Shown in pieces: positions 1 to 12,600 of a stretch of 64,000 bases of DNA (positions are counted from its first letter, which is position 1; each line of letters starts with the position of its first letter). The notes under the pieces are model-generated. The model made no database searches. It saw nothing but the letters and a program-made list of their open reading frames with translations, and was not told where the DNA came from. The position numbers and the translations under genes were made by a program. Origin of the DNA: Corylus avellana (lineage: Eukaryota; Streptophyta; Magnoliopsida; Fagales; Betulaceae); the NCBI RefSeq assembly GCF_901000735.1, contig NC_081541.1:35854060-35918059 (forward strand), in the 5' to 3' direction.

Positions 1-113
1 AGGGGCCCAAGTCAGCCCTTTCAAAACACACAAAAAGTTGAGACTTTAATTTGTTTTACCCGGATTGATGGCAGACAAGGGGGAAGCTCTGCCTTTGCCT
101 TTGACTACTCTTA

Positions 114-518
114 AGAGCATTTTTAGCGGTCTTATTAAATTTTACTCACTAAAATAATTAAAAATATTTTTTTATTTATTTTAACGATTCACCTTTTTAG
201 AGCACCTAAAGTCTCACTATTTTAACAATTCACTTTTATTATTTCATTTAAATATTATCTTTCAAAGATTTGTTTATTCTTAGAAAAAAATAAAGAGAAA
301 CGAGAAGAAAAAAAAGAAGAGAGAGAAATGAGTTGGTTAATCAATCGGTGAGTGAACAGTAATTTTTATATTTGGTGAGTACAGTTCACTTCACTATTTT
401 TTTTTTTTGTTAAAGTAGTTAGTCTGAAAAGTGGAGATTTAAGCTACTATTGTTAAATTGCCTTACTAAAATAACCAAAAAAAAAAAAAGATTTTAGTGA
501 GGCTGCAAAGAGTGCTCT
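114..518. mobile_element. MITE with terminal inverted repeats
   Basis: The left end AGAGCATTTTTAGCGG and the right end GCTGCAAAGAGTGCTCT are imperfect inverted copies. The inner flanks (ACTCACTAAAAT on the left, ATTTTAGTGAGG on the right) continue the arm. The element has no coding capacity and a very AT-rich core. It is a short non-autonomous DNA transposon. The superfamily is not settled because no clean target duplication could be read. Confidence 0.6.
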
Positions 519-527
519 AATGTTGAA

Positions 528-696
528 GTAATGTTACAAGTCCCTCTTGAATCTCTCCAAGAATAATGTCGCTATTAAAATCACCATTAGGCTTGTGATT
601 GATCATTATTGAATTTTGATCAAATGGTAATTTTAATAGTCATATCATTCTTGGAGAAACTCAAAAGAAACACAATAAGGACTTCTAAAATTACTC
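528..696. mobile_element. Foldback MITE, same family as 8047-8206
   Basis: This is a roughly 170-bp inverted repeat. The left arm contains TCTCCAAGAATAATG and AAAATCACCATT, and the right arm contains ATTCTTGGAGA and AATGGTAATTTTAA. The centre TTGATCATTATTGAATTTTGATC matches the centre of the MITE in BASS4 intron 11, so the two are copies of one family. There is no coding capacity. Confidence 0.6.
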
Positions 697-905
697 CTAG
701 TGTTGGTTCCTTTTTCTCATCAATTTCCTTTTTTGCCACAAACTGTATTAAGTAAAGAGTTTTTATTCAATATATATGTGCAAATATACATATTAAAGAA
801 AATTGATACATCACAAAAAAAAAAAAAGGGTAAAAATTAAAGGACATACAGGGTGAAAATAAAAAAAATAAAAAAATTAAAAAAAAAAAAAGAGAGGAAA
901 AAAGG

Positions 906-3260
906 TTAGTTGTGGGCAAGTAGAAGTGCCTTTGTAATAGCTTCGCTCATCCCAACAGCGAGTGGAAATAAGTGTCCAGCACCTGGTAACTCATGGTATT
1001 GAATCCATGAAAGCTTTTTGGTAATATAGCGTTGCAGCATAACTGGCACAAGCTTATCTTCATCGCCTTGCCATACATGAACTGAGCCTTCATTATTTGG
1101 AAAAGGGTTCTCAAGATCCACCGGACTGAATTTCCAACTCCCAAATCCAACCATCAGGTCACGATGGATGGACTCAAACTCTCCTTGCTGCTTCACTTGT
1201 GCCTGCAGGGGGGAAAGGGAAAAGAGAAGGGATCGCATGACTTAATAGTAAGAACAAATCAAGAATGTTGTGAGATTATATCATGCTATTCCATGAGAGT
1301 AACACCCAAAACAAGAATTATGTCGAAAATATCTCTCGATGAGGACATGTATGAGTATATATAAAAACATTGAGTCCAATATAGGAAAGATGTCAAAACT
1401 GTGACTGCTTAATATAAGCATAATTGAGCTCAAAGACATGGGGCTCAAGGATGTGTCAATCTCCTTAACAAATGGTGGTGTGCATTATGGTGGAGTAGAG
1501 TAAAGGCAAACTCAGATAGCACACAAGTGATCCTTATAAGATCAATAAAAGCTTTCGTATGCGGGAGAGTATAGCAATGTAGTGATGGGCTCCCACGTGA
1601 GGGAGAGTATTGAGTATACATGTGAGTGTAAAAAAATTGAGTCCCATATTAAAAAGATGTTATTGGTGTGAGTGGTAAATATAATATAGTTGGCCTAAAA
1701 TCTATAAGCTTAAACTTTTGGGTTGAGCGGTGTTCCAATTATAGTCCCACTGAAAGACTTCCTAGGGTATCAATCTTCCTAACATTAAATATTTTTCTTT
1801 GGCTAAGCATGAAAATGGTAGACACTATAATCTATATCATACATCACTTACAGAAAGGTATAGTAATTCCAATTTAGCAAGCTTGTAGGAGAAGAATAAA
1901 ATAAAATATTGAGAGAAGAACACAATTGTTGATAATGATGTTAAATGAGTATGAAAAAGATGTTATTCTTGATTGTGCTGATTCCAAACATGGATTTGTG
2001 AAACCAGCCTCACTGATGAGGTTTAATGAATGTTCGAGGAATGTGTAGCCGACCATATTGGTTTTCATTATACTGCTTATAGGCAGTGAATTTGTTGAGG
2101 ACAATGACTATTAACCCAGAAAAGAAATTCTTTACCCTTTACCAAAAGAAAATGAAGTACCTGGTGGTGCATCTCTCTCCCAGCAACCTGGGAAATGAAT
2201 TGTAGATCTTGGCGAGAGAAGATATGGTCAGGCTTATTGTCTACAACACTGGCTGGAGGAAACCACTTCTGAGTGTTCCACCAGTAGGTTAGCCATGAGA
2301 CATAGTGAGCAACGCCAAGGCTCCACTGGTCCTGAGGTGGTTGTTTGTAGTAGGCGTCTGAAGACAAGTTTGCAGGCAATCCTTGCCACCAATAGTTGAC
2401 AACCGGAGCTATTAATGTTGCTCCTGCTAGCCTATCGCCATTAACAGACAGATGAGCTCATGTTTCTTAAATTTTTCAAAGAATATAATGAGCAAATGCA
2501 GAAAGAGAGAGCTCCTCATACTACTTATTTATCATTGTTTAGATATTAGAAATGTATCTTTTGCTCTTTCTTTCCTTCATCCAGATCATTCTTGAAATCT
2601 ATCTGTCATTTTTATTTACATTATTATACTCTATTCAAATTCCACTGCAAAGGATTCGAAATTTTAACAATGAACAAGTTGAAGGTATGTTTGTCTAGTT
2701 ACCTATGAGGAATATACTTGAGGCAGCCCCAAACCACCTGACCACCCATAGAATACCCAATTACATAAAATTTGGATCCAAGTCCCAACTGATCAGCTAG
2801 CTCTTCTATATCCAAAGCCAAACTTTTCGCCGATCGTTTCGGATCTGGATCACTTTCTCCATAACCTGGTCTGTCAAACGATACAATGTAGAGTCCTAGT
2901 TCTTCAACAAGCTCCTGAAAACATCAATCGGTGCAACTTATAGCAAAACAAACAAAGCCAATGAAGAAATAAGAAGTTTAATCTTAGAGAATTGAGTACT
3001 GGAGTTCGGTTTGCTGTAATCATTGCATCATGTCTACAAGAGCCAAAGCCGTGAATAAAGATAATCTTATAGTTAGCCACTTCTTTAGGCACTCCATGCT
3101 CCTTGTAGGCCAGATGCCTTCCATCCCTGAGCTTTACTCTAGGTGCTGTCACAGGCGGACCACCAGGGGAGCCACAAACGCTGGGTGGTGGAGGGCGGGT
3201 GGCTTGATATCCCCATGCCACAACCCCAATTAACACAATCACTGTAATTCTTATCAACAT
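906..3260 (-). CDS. alpha/beta hydrolase superfamily protein, membrane-anchored
   Basis: Four coding exons join in frame: 3260-3000, 2914-2703, 2431-2161 and 1202-906 (1041 nt, 346 aa). All introns are GT-AG on the minus strand. Residues 3-20 form a hydrophobic N-terminal anchor, followed by a Pro-rich stretch (TRPPPPS). The hydrolase fold shows the oxyanion-loop motif HGFG at 70-73, the DRPGYGESDP motif in exon 2, the nucleophile elbow GYSMGG (Ser142), an acid region WQGDEDKLVP (Asp295 or Asp297) and GAGH with His325. The triad is therefore complete. Plant members of this family are mostly uncharacterised esterases or lipases, so the substrate is unknown. The ATG follows a CTTTCAG acceptor-like site, and an AAAAG/GTGAATA donor near 4059 suggests a first untranslated exon of about 4059-4190. 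No coding damage is visible. Confidence 0.88.
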
Positions 3261-3651
3261 CCCTGAAAGTGGAAAAAACACACACAAATTTGTTTGTGAA
3301 TGCAGAACAGAAATTTTCTTCATTTAGTTAAATAAGGCCTTTGTTTACATTTTCATTTAGTTAAATAGTAGTATGAGATAAACAACATGGTCATACATAT
3401 TTACAAAGAGAGAGACTGACTAACTGCTAAGCAAGGGTAGTTAAATAGTAGTATATGAGATAAACAATTGCAACAAAAAATGGCTCAGGAAAGGAATAGA
3501 AGCTCTCATTCTTGGTATTTGTACATGTGAATTTTGAATCAACATCCATTTTTAGCTCCTCTCTCTTTCTCTCTAATACAAATGAGTCCCATAAATGCAC
3601 CAAAAAGGCAAATTGGACTTCGTGATTGGTAACATTTATGTTATGTAACCT

Positions 3652-3820
3652 CAAGGGGTTAGCTCGAGTAGTAAGTCAGTTAGCCATGGTGCCTCATTAA
3701 GCATAAGTCTAAGATTCAACCTTCATTGAGTGCAAACAATTCTTTGGAGCCACGCCCACGAACTTTACCCAACCCATGTGAAGGGGCGAGGAGCTTTGTA
3801 AAGTTTCAAAAAAAAACATG
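3652..3820 (+). mobile_element. tRNA-derived SINE
   Basis: A tRNA-like head has an A-box-like segment (GGGGTTAGCTCGAGTAGT) and a B-box-like segment (AAGATTCAACC) at roughly tRNA spacing. It is followed by an unrelated body and an A-rich tail (TTTCAAAAAAAAAC). It lies in the presumed 5' UTR intron of the hydrolase gene. The target duplication is not clear, so the exact ends are approximate. Confidence 0.6.
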
Positions 3821-4215
3821 TGTCCTTTATAAATGGAGTCATTACTAGACAATATTGAACCAGGATAATAGAAAACGATTAATCACTAATACAAATAATT
3901 GGAAGCTACATGGTCAATGTTTCCTGAAAATTATATTCACAGATTACAGACTAAGAAGATTTCAAATGGAAACAGAAACAGAAACAGTGTTTACTTAAAT
4001 CATGCTCCATGTCATACAAAAAGGGAAGAAGAGTAGAGAGTGGAGACTGAATATTCACCTTTTAAACCAAAGTTAGGAATGCAGAGGCAAACAAATCAAG
4101 CAGCCTGAGAATTTGAAGTGGGGATTTGTGAAGAATAAAGGAAATTAAATGAAGTGATTTCTTGGATCAAGTGTTGAGCAAAAGCAGCTTATCTTTGCGT
4201 TGACTCCCCCACAGC

Positions 4216-4222
4216 TTATATA
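4216..4222 (-). promoter_or_regulatory. TATA box of the alpha/beta hydrolase gene
   Basis: On the minus strand the sequence reads ATTATATAAGC. It lies about 30 bp upstream of the presumed first untranslated exon and about 950 bp upstream of the ATG, with a 5' UTR intron between. The position is inferred from composition and gene layout. Confidence 0.5.
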
Positions 4223-4229
4223 ATATGCA

Positions 4230-6690
4230 TTATACATATTAATAATGAGAAAAACAGAGCACCCATATGAGAGAAGTTGTTAAAGCCAACAACCCCGCAG
4301 ACTGAATGAAGCTGAATTTGGGTTTGCTTTGTTATTCTTATCAGCAGTCGTCAGAAAGATGGTCCGAGTCCTGACAAGGAACCTGTTTTTTCTTGTCCAT
4401 AGACTTATCCAGTACTTGCTCTTCAACCTCTTTGTTTTTTTTTTTTTTTTTTGAATTGGACTTGTTCTCCTACTTAGGACTTCACTAATTTTACCTACTT
4501 TTTCATGAAAGAATAACGCTATTTACTAAACTGTTATACAATTTTTTTAAATTAATAAAAATTTATAAAAAAAAAATTAAGAATGATTAATTTTTATTTT
4601 CACGTCATTTTAACTATATAATAGTCATATAATAGCCTACTGTTCATGCTCAATTTTTCTTACGTCAATCACTTAAAAAGAGCAACAAAAAAAAAAAAAG
4701 ACATTTAAAATATATCATGCCAACCAATTTAACATAAGTATAATAAAATACTTTTTTATGGAGAAAAATAAAATATAGCCCGGTTGATTCCTACCCTCCA
4801 TGTTTATATATTTTTAGGTGAAGGCTGGAGTAATTGAATGATGTCATATATATATATTCCAATATTGACTAAGCATCATCCATTTGTTGATAATTTTGTA
4901 GAGTCTTAAACTCAAAGTGCCGTCGTTTTAAGTTGTAACATATAAATTAATAAAACAGAGTTAGGTGACCCGTACGGTTGGAGTTAGGTGGCGGCGGCGG
5001 CCAGCGTAGTGGTTGACTGGTTGGGATCCTCTTAGACTTCCCTTTTCAAGATGACGTTGGCATTGAACCATGTACACTTCAAACAATTTTTTTATTTTTT
5101 ATTTTTTAAATAAATAAATAAATAAGCATATTTTATAACCACAAAATCAAATCTACAAATTACCACTTTCCAGCAGAAAACTTGAGAATCAGCAGAACAG
5201 GACCTACGTTGATTATATTTCGAGCATCTTTGGGACTGTGTTTGAGAAATAAAATTTTTAAGTCAAAAAGAGTTTTTTGGCAAAAGCTTCATTTTTAAAA
5301 CTTTTGTCAAAAGTGCTTTTTGACTATTTTTAGACTTTTTAGACCCTTAAAAATGCTTTTAATTCTTTTAACAAACGAATACTTTTTTCTTCAAATAGAC
5401 TTTTTTAGTGTTAAAAGTATTTTTAGATCTTTCAAACGCAATCCCAAACAGACCCTTAGTGTTTTGTGATTAAAATATGGAGTTACATTGTTGGCCCTTT
5501 ACCTTACCAGCTGGTGTCAGGCACAAGCAAATGCCCAAATAATAATAAAATAGGGAAGGTCAGTCGGGGCTTATTAAATCTGCACCACTAAATCTTCATT
5601 CTTCATTGTATGTATGTGTATGTAAACGTATGTATAATTTGTATACAACTCTTTTACCCAAGCTTTCTCAGATCTCTATTAAATCTAGGAATCACTTGAA
5701 TGGTTGTCAGGGTTTTGCACTAAAATACAAGCTTGTAGTTTTCAAAACATGTTCCAAACCCCTAACCGACTTAACAATTATCAAATCACTTCTTTTAACC
5801 ATCTTTTACCACATCTTTCATATAGCTCATAATAGTTAAATTGCTATGAGCCACTCTATCCCTCAAGTAAATGCTTCAAAATAGAGTATCTTTGTCCATT
5901 TTGCTACATTAAACTTTCACATTGAGATGCTCTATTTCTAGAGGAATAAAGTGGCTACGTAAAAGTTTTTATTATTTCTCCCCCACCCCTCTCACCTTTG
6001 AAGAAGAATGGAGTCACCAAAATTAAAACAACAAGACTCATCGTCTCTCGGTTTTGGGTAATTTAGTTTGGGACAACCGAATCCCCCAATGGGTCAAGTA
6101 GTGACCGAATCCCCCAAAAACACCCACTAGGCATGGTTCAACAAAACCCTAAAGGCTCGTCCGGAAGTGTCCAAACCATCCTTACTCTCTAAAATGAGTG
6201 GCTTGACCACCCCTAAATGGCCTTTGAAAATGAGTCAGCCAACCCATAACCACCTTTCTCTTTTTTTTTTTTTTTTTTCTTTGTGCTTTCTTATGTGGCA
6301 TGCTTTTAAATGATTTGGTGGTGCCGACATAAAAATACATACACATTAAAGAGTGATTTGCTGCATTTAAACCGTAAGGAGTGATTTGATAATATTTTTT
6401 CCTAATAAAGAAAAGAATAGTCATTATGGAACTATAAGGATTTTTGGTGGCAGGTATGAATTTTCAACTGAATTATACATTCATTTTAGGCATTTGAACT
6501 AATAATACAAAATGGTACATTTGATTACGCAGATGAACAATAACATGTAAACAAAAAAAGACAGGTGAAACTCCCATTAACCTCCTCATTTCAATCCCTA
6601 CTAAAGAATCAACCAACTGATTGCAATGTACTTGCACCACCATACCACAATACAATCAGCTAAGAAAAACACAGCATAAAACACGCTATT
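4230..6690. other. Intergenic region between hydrolase promoter and BASS4 3' end
   Basis: This is AT-rich sequence with no supportable gene. It holds homopolymer A and T runs, a GGCGGCGGCGG stretch near 4990 and the hAT-like MITE at 5229-5448. The BASS4 3' UTR probably occupies the right-hand part. The short open frames here have no recognisable product. Confidence 0.6.
5229..5448. mobile_element. hAT-like MITE
   Basis: The left end TTTGGGACTGTGTTTGAGAA and the reverse complement of the right end (TTTGGGATTGCGTTTGAAAG) form about 20-bp imperfect terminal inverted repeats. The 220-bp AT-rich interior has many AAAAGT/ACTTTT words and no coding capacity. The superfamily is inferred from the end sequence only. 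Confidence 0.55.
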
Positions 6691-6697
6691 CCATTAC

Positions 6698-9600
6698 TTA
6701 GTTGACCTTGGCATTGTAGGATACTGGATCTTTCCGAAGCCACAAGTTAACTATAACAGAATCAATAATAATCTACACCACATATACTTATATGTCAGTA
6801 AAACTAAACAAAGATAAATACAAAAAAGAGAAATTTCACTTAACCCCCATGAATTGTCGTTATTTTTGCAATTATTTTCCTAAACTTTAAAAACTCTAAA
6901 TTTGGTGTATCAATCTTTTAATTTCATCCCTCTGTTAGGATTTTCTGTTAAATTCGGTCAAAATTCTCGAAATACTCCAGTTTGTTTTATAAAAAAATAA
7001 AAATAAAAAATAAAAAAAGTCAAATACTCAGATGTGATATTTTTGCAAATTCCATTAAATCTTGACCAACGCCTAAATCCTAACAATTTTTTTCTTTTTT
7101 CTTTTTTTTTTTTTAAGAAAAAAAAGAAGGGTATTTTGGGAATTTTGAGGTGAAATTGAAATGAAAGATGAATGTGTAAATTGAGAATTTTTTAAGTTTA
7201 TGGGAATAATTGCAAATGTGATGGAAGTTCAAGGGGTTAAATGAAGTTTCTCAAATACAATATAGATGAACAAAAAGATGAATAACCTGGTTTATATGGG
7301 CCGCAACACAAGGAAGAACCAGCAAACCAGATTCACCAAATGCACCACCAAGCTGCTCCACAACAGCCACCATCACAGGCAGAGTTTTCTACAACACCAT
7401 TGCAACGCATCAAGCATCAACAAATTTTTATTTATTTATTTTTTATTTTTAATGTTTCTTAAATGAGGAAACCTAGGTACTTGCATGATACATGTTTGTT
7501 AAAGAAAGAATTAATAATCACCTGACTGGCAACAAGTACAAGAGCGGTGGCATTTTCTTTCTTGGAAAAATTTGATTTGCTACCACCTGTGACAGCTGAG
7601 AGGCTCTGTATAGCAAGAGCATTAAATGCCAACAAGAAGACATGCAGAAGTCTGCAGTAAAAGAAACAAATTCCACTTGTTAGTTTATGCTACTACATTA
7701 AAGCCCAAAAAGTTTGCAGTAACTGAAAATGCAGAGTGAGTGATCACTTTTTTTTCTTCTTTTTATTTTGACCTAAATGTTAGCCAGCCTACTATTTCAC
7801 TCTGGGCAGAAGCCAGTTGTGACAGACAGATCTTAACTCATATCAAGCTAGGAGGATAAATACACAAATTTATGCATATATAGTTTAAGCACAGTCAACA
7901 GAAACTTTTGATTTCTTTATAAGGTAAGACTAATATCAACCAAAACTCCCAATAGCAAAATTGGAAACCTAAGAGAAAATTATCAAAATAAAATGAAACT
8001 TCAGTGTGTCAAAAGTTTCCAAGTATCCTATATTTTGAACAATCAAAATGCTACAAACTCCCACTCTTTCACTTCCACTCTCACACATCCTAACGTGACT
8101 TTTAAAATCACCATTGGAATTGAGATTTATCATTATTGGATGTTGATCCGATGATAATTTTAAAAGCCATTTCAAAGAGTAGAAGAGTGGGAGTATGTGT
8201 AGCATTACTCTTTGAACATTATCTATAAATAGCACCGACAAAGAACTAGATTGAAGCCTATATGGGCCAACTCTAGCCCAACAAGCATGGAATGAGAAGT
8301 ATGGGCATGCATAATATCACCTACATCCTATACACTGCCACTGGTCAATGATGACAGCAGCGTTATGTGTTGCCCTAAAATTAAAAAATCCAAAAAGTTA
8401 ACTACATCGGCTAGTAGCCAACGACTGGATGACAGGTTATTTACTTTTCATGGCAAGTTGATAAGCTACAAACTGCTGTCAAGTAGGAAAAAGAATTTAA
8501 CAAATAATATCATAAAGAAAGTAAAAGATAAATGACACTCAAATAGTACAAGAAAAATATGAGTGAAAAACATACGCCCCCATTCCAATAGCTATGAGAA
8601 AAACTGTAGGCTTAACCATCAATAGCAGTGACCTCGACCTACTCACTTGTATCCATGGTACCTGAATAACCATTAATGTTCAGACCATAATCACTACTAA
8701 ACCCAAAAGACACATGCATGTCCCATGCCAAACAAGTAAAATCTAGATCCCCTAAAAGGAACCATTTTTGACAATTAGACAAATTTCCCAAGACATCTCA
8801 AAATATAGTTATGCAAAGGACATGTTCACGTTAGTATTTGCAAGAACGTTCGGAACAAGTGTAATACCACCAGTTTTCCACGACTCATGAAAATTATAAG
8901 TAATTAGAAATCATTACATCATACTTTATGAATTAGGAAGAGAGACATGGATATTGCTTATAAATTATCAATCATAACAATTCTATATAATATGAGCAAC
9001 AATACTCCACACAACTACAATGTAAAATAAATTACACTACATTCCAAGTTAATCGAAAATAGATATTGAAGTTATTTTGTGAAGAGAATAAGCATGTTTT
9101 GCGTAGAAATTGAATACAAAAATACCAGTAGCTGCACTACTTCCATCACAACATTATTCAATTTTTTAAAACATAATAATTTACTGGAAAAATACAAAGG
9201 GGTGCAACTCTACTATATCAGAAGTAATACCAAAAAAAATCAGCAGAAAAGCAAAAAGAAGAACCATCATCTACACTGAATATTAAAAATTAATTAATTG
9301 ACAAAACAAAAAGTAAAATGAGTTTTTAAATCAAGCATCTGTGTTTTGCAAAGCATTTAGAGATCTTTGTGAGACCAGAAAGGGAATATGGTTAAGATTG
9401 CATAAGGACCATAAGACATATGCCAAGGAAAAAGCCTATAAACCTCAGCATTGCACTAAATGGCTGGATATCCGAACAAAAGCCCCGCACACCCAACCCA
9501 ATATGTAAATTCCCATAAGAATTATTATTGTGAATGCAGCAACTAAAGTATTTATAATCATGTGATCACAATAAAATGAAGAATAAAAATGAAAACTAAG

Positions 9601-12600
9601 CAAGGTATAACACTTACCAGACTAAGAAAGAGTGCACTGAACTTCGAAAAGAGTGCGCGTTTTTGATCAACAAAGTCTGCCAGACCTGCAACTCGCATTT
9701 AATGAGGACTACAACAATTAGAAAGGTATTTAAGATCAAATCGAGATAGAAAAGTTGGAGGCAGGAAAGGAATAATCTTTTTCATAAGAGGCATTTGGTA
9801 GAAGAAATGGAAAAGCAGAAGGAAAGAGAGAGTTACTTATTTTAGGGACCAAAAGAACAAATATGTAAAATCATTTGCCATCCCTTTCCCATTCTCCTCT
9901 CCCTGTCCCTCACATTTTGGGAAGGATATGGGATACAGCTCCTCCCCCTTTTCTGTCATTCAGGGGAAAAAAGCCCTCCCCCCCCAAGACACAAACTTTC
10001 CTTACTCTATTCTCCATTCTCTCCTTTCCCTCTCCTGCCAAATTGACCTCAATAGAAATTCAATTAGTAGTGTTATTTCATTCTCACTGATCATCTTCTA
10101 TTATAACATATATATGTATAAGACGGCCTGTGTGCACAATTTCGCCCATAACGAAAAGGGCCAACAAATTTCTGAGATAGAACAAATAAGATAAACACTC
10201 ACCTTTAAAGGATTCTCGAAAGACCTGTAGATCAAAACAGGTGAATTACTATTGGAACAAGTCAGACACGACAATGAAGGTAAAAGACAATGATGTGATA
10301 GTACTTATCTAAAAAACCAGATTCATGGGCAAGAATCTAAGTATGACACCAATTTGTATACCACTAAAAATAAGACTTCCAAAGAAAGGGAAGCATGGTG
10401 CATGATTAATGAATACATAAAGGACAAAAAAAAAATGTTGAAACTACTGCATTTGAATGCTTAGAGTGTCCAGTGGACCTTCCTGAGGGAAAAAGAAGAA
10501 AGAAAACCCCAATGCTAGATGGAAAAAGTACATCCAAAAACAGCCCCTCAGAGATCCAAAAGCATCCATCTCAGGTAAGACTACACAACCAAGAAGGTTA
10601 TCCAAAGTCACATAGGACATGGATCATTATAAAAATAGAAAGCAAAAGCATAACATGCCACATTCCAAAATATAACAAGGATGGGCTCATTTGTGGCTCT
10701 CGATTTAAGCATCATAAATTGAGAAATTTATTGACAAAGAATATCTTTGAAATGCATAAAGAAACTACAAGATAGTGACTGCATATGGGAGAGAACAGCA
10801 GTAAACTTTCCCAAAAACCGATAGAAATCATTGTATTTGGTGCTATTCAACAAACTGATGCCCATCCTGTGTCTATCCTCAAGGTAGAAAGTCTTAACAT
10901 TCTATTAATGGGACTCTCTCAGTTCCCTTAGTAGTTCCAAATAATGTTAAAATCCCCTATCCACCTTCTACTTCATGGACCAAAACATCGTCAACATGGG
11001 AGAGAAATGAAATACTTTTGTCAAACAGCTATCCAAGACATTATGTTTACTTGAAGGCAGCTATGTAACACTACACACATGTTACGATGTACGCCAACAT
11101 AACAAAGTTAAAGACTACAAACATAGCAAAAATATAACAATCCAAGCAAACATCTTCCATAAAAAAATTCTATAAGTTTCAAAGTAATTTTCAAAAACAA
11201 CACAGATGTCATTATGCCATACAGAAATACAATATACATTTATAACTGGAAGTTTTATCCAAAAACAATATCGATAACAGCCTATAATGCAATACAATAA
11301 AAATTCTTAGAAAGAACTTGTATTCACTTTCGGCTAATCATGGTAACCTGTATGTGCCAAAAGATTTTTTATTTTAATTTACTCATGGTAAACTAAAAGT
11401 GCCCTAATTTTTTTTTCATATTTCAACATAATTTCATTTTTCACTTTCAGGAAACAAATCGAGAGATTTCCATGATGTGCAAGCATCAAACAATAAAAGT
11501 CATTTCAGTTTGCATTTTGAAATGCTGATACTACAGGAATTTCCTCTATTAAGTGTAAGGAAATGGATAAATTACCTTCCCCAAGATTAGTGGGACTAGA
11601 AGTGTGAGAACAAGACTCCTAAACAGCTGCTTAGTTGGAACAGATACACCAACTCCATCAGCAATGAATTTTGAGATAGAAAATGGGACCTAAAAGGCAA
11701 TATATCATTAGTCCAGACATGTATAATAACATAGAAACTAAACTTTGATGTTAGCAAGTCATACTGACCCAAATTCACTGTATATAAAGAATAAATTAAT
11801 GACTACAAATGGAGAGAATATAAAGTCAAGTTGATCATGCTGAAAAAAAAAAGAAGAAGAAGAAGAAGAAGAAGCATATTTTGCTGCTTTTAATCTATAT
11901 ACAACTTCAAACCATATGAATAGTGACATTAAGAAACAAAACAAAGAGATCGCCTCAGCTAAGAGTTCCAACCATGTAGTGATTGCCATAGTACAATAAC
12001 AAATTATACATACACACCACTTAATTGCAGGACTACAATTATCTATCTTTAACAATTTAAATCATTCTTAAAAACATAATGGAAAAGAATATCACGAATT
12101 AGCAAGGACTTGATATTTAGTGGAATATTCTCCATGCAAAGTAAAAATGAAGAAAACTTATTCTCTCAGCAAACAAAAAGTTCTCCTATGGAGAGGGAGG
12201 GGCATACCAAAACCCTCAGAGAGGACATTTGAGTCTAAGAAGGAGTTCCCAGGCATCTTTTGATATATTAACTCAGTGAAAGGGGGGAGGGGGAGGAAAG
12301 AGAGAAGGAAAGAATAAAAGAACATCTTTAGTGTGGAATTACTGTTACAACCAACAAGAACAACTTCAAGGACCAATGACAAGTAAATTTTATTGGAGAC
12401 ACCGCAAGGAAAAGAAGAAATAGGCAAAATTGGATTATAAAGCAGAAAAATAGAAACAATAAAAGAAGACAGAAGACGCCTAAAATTGAAGGCAACTTCT
12501 TTCAAAGTAAAGCCAGATTTGAAACTTCACATTTATCTAATAACACAGAGGCAACAAAAGAGGCTAGATCGGGTGACAACAGAAAATGGCCATGTCCCAA

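Noticed and set aside
4990..5020. CGG repeat as a gene start
   Set aside because: It is a short GGCGGCGGCGG run without an extended open frame or splice signals.
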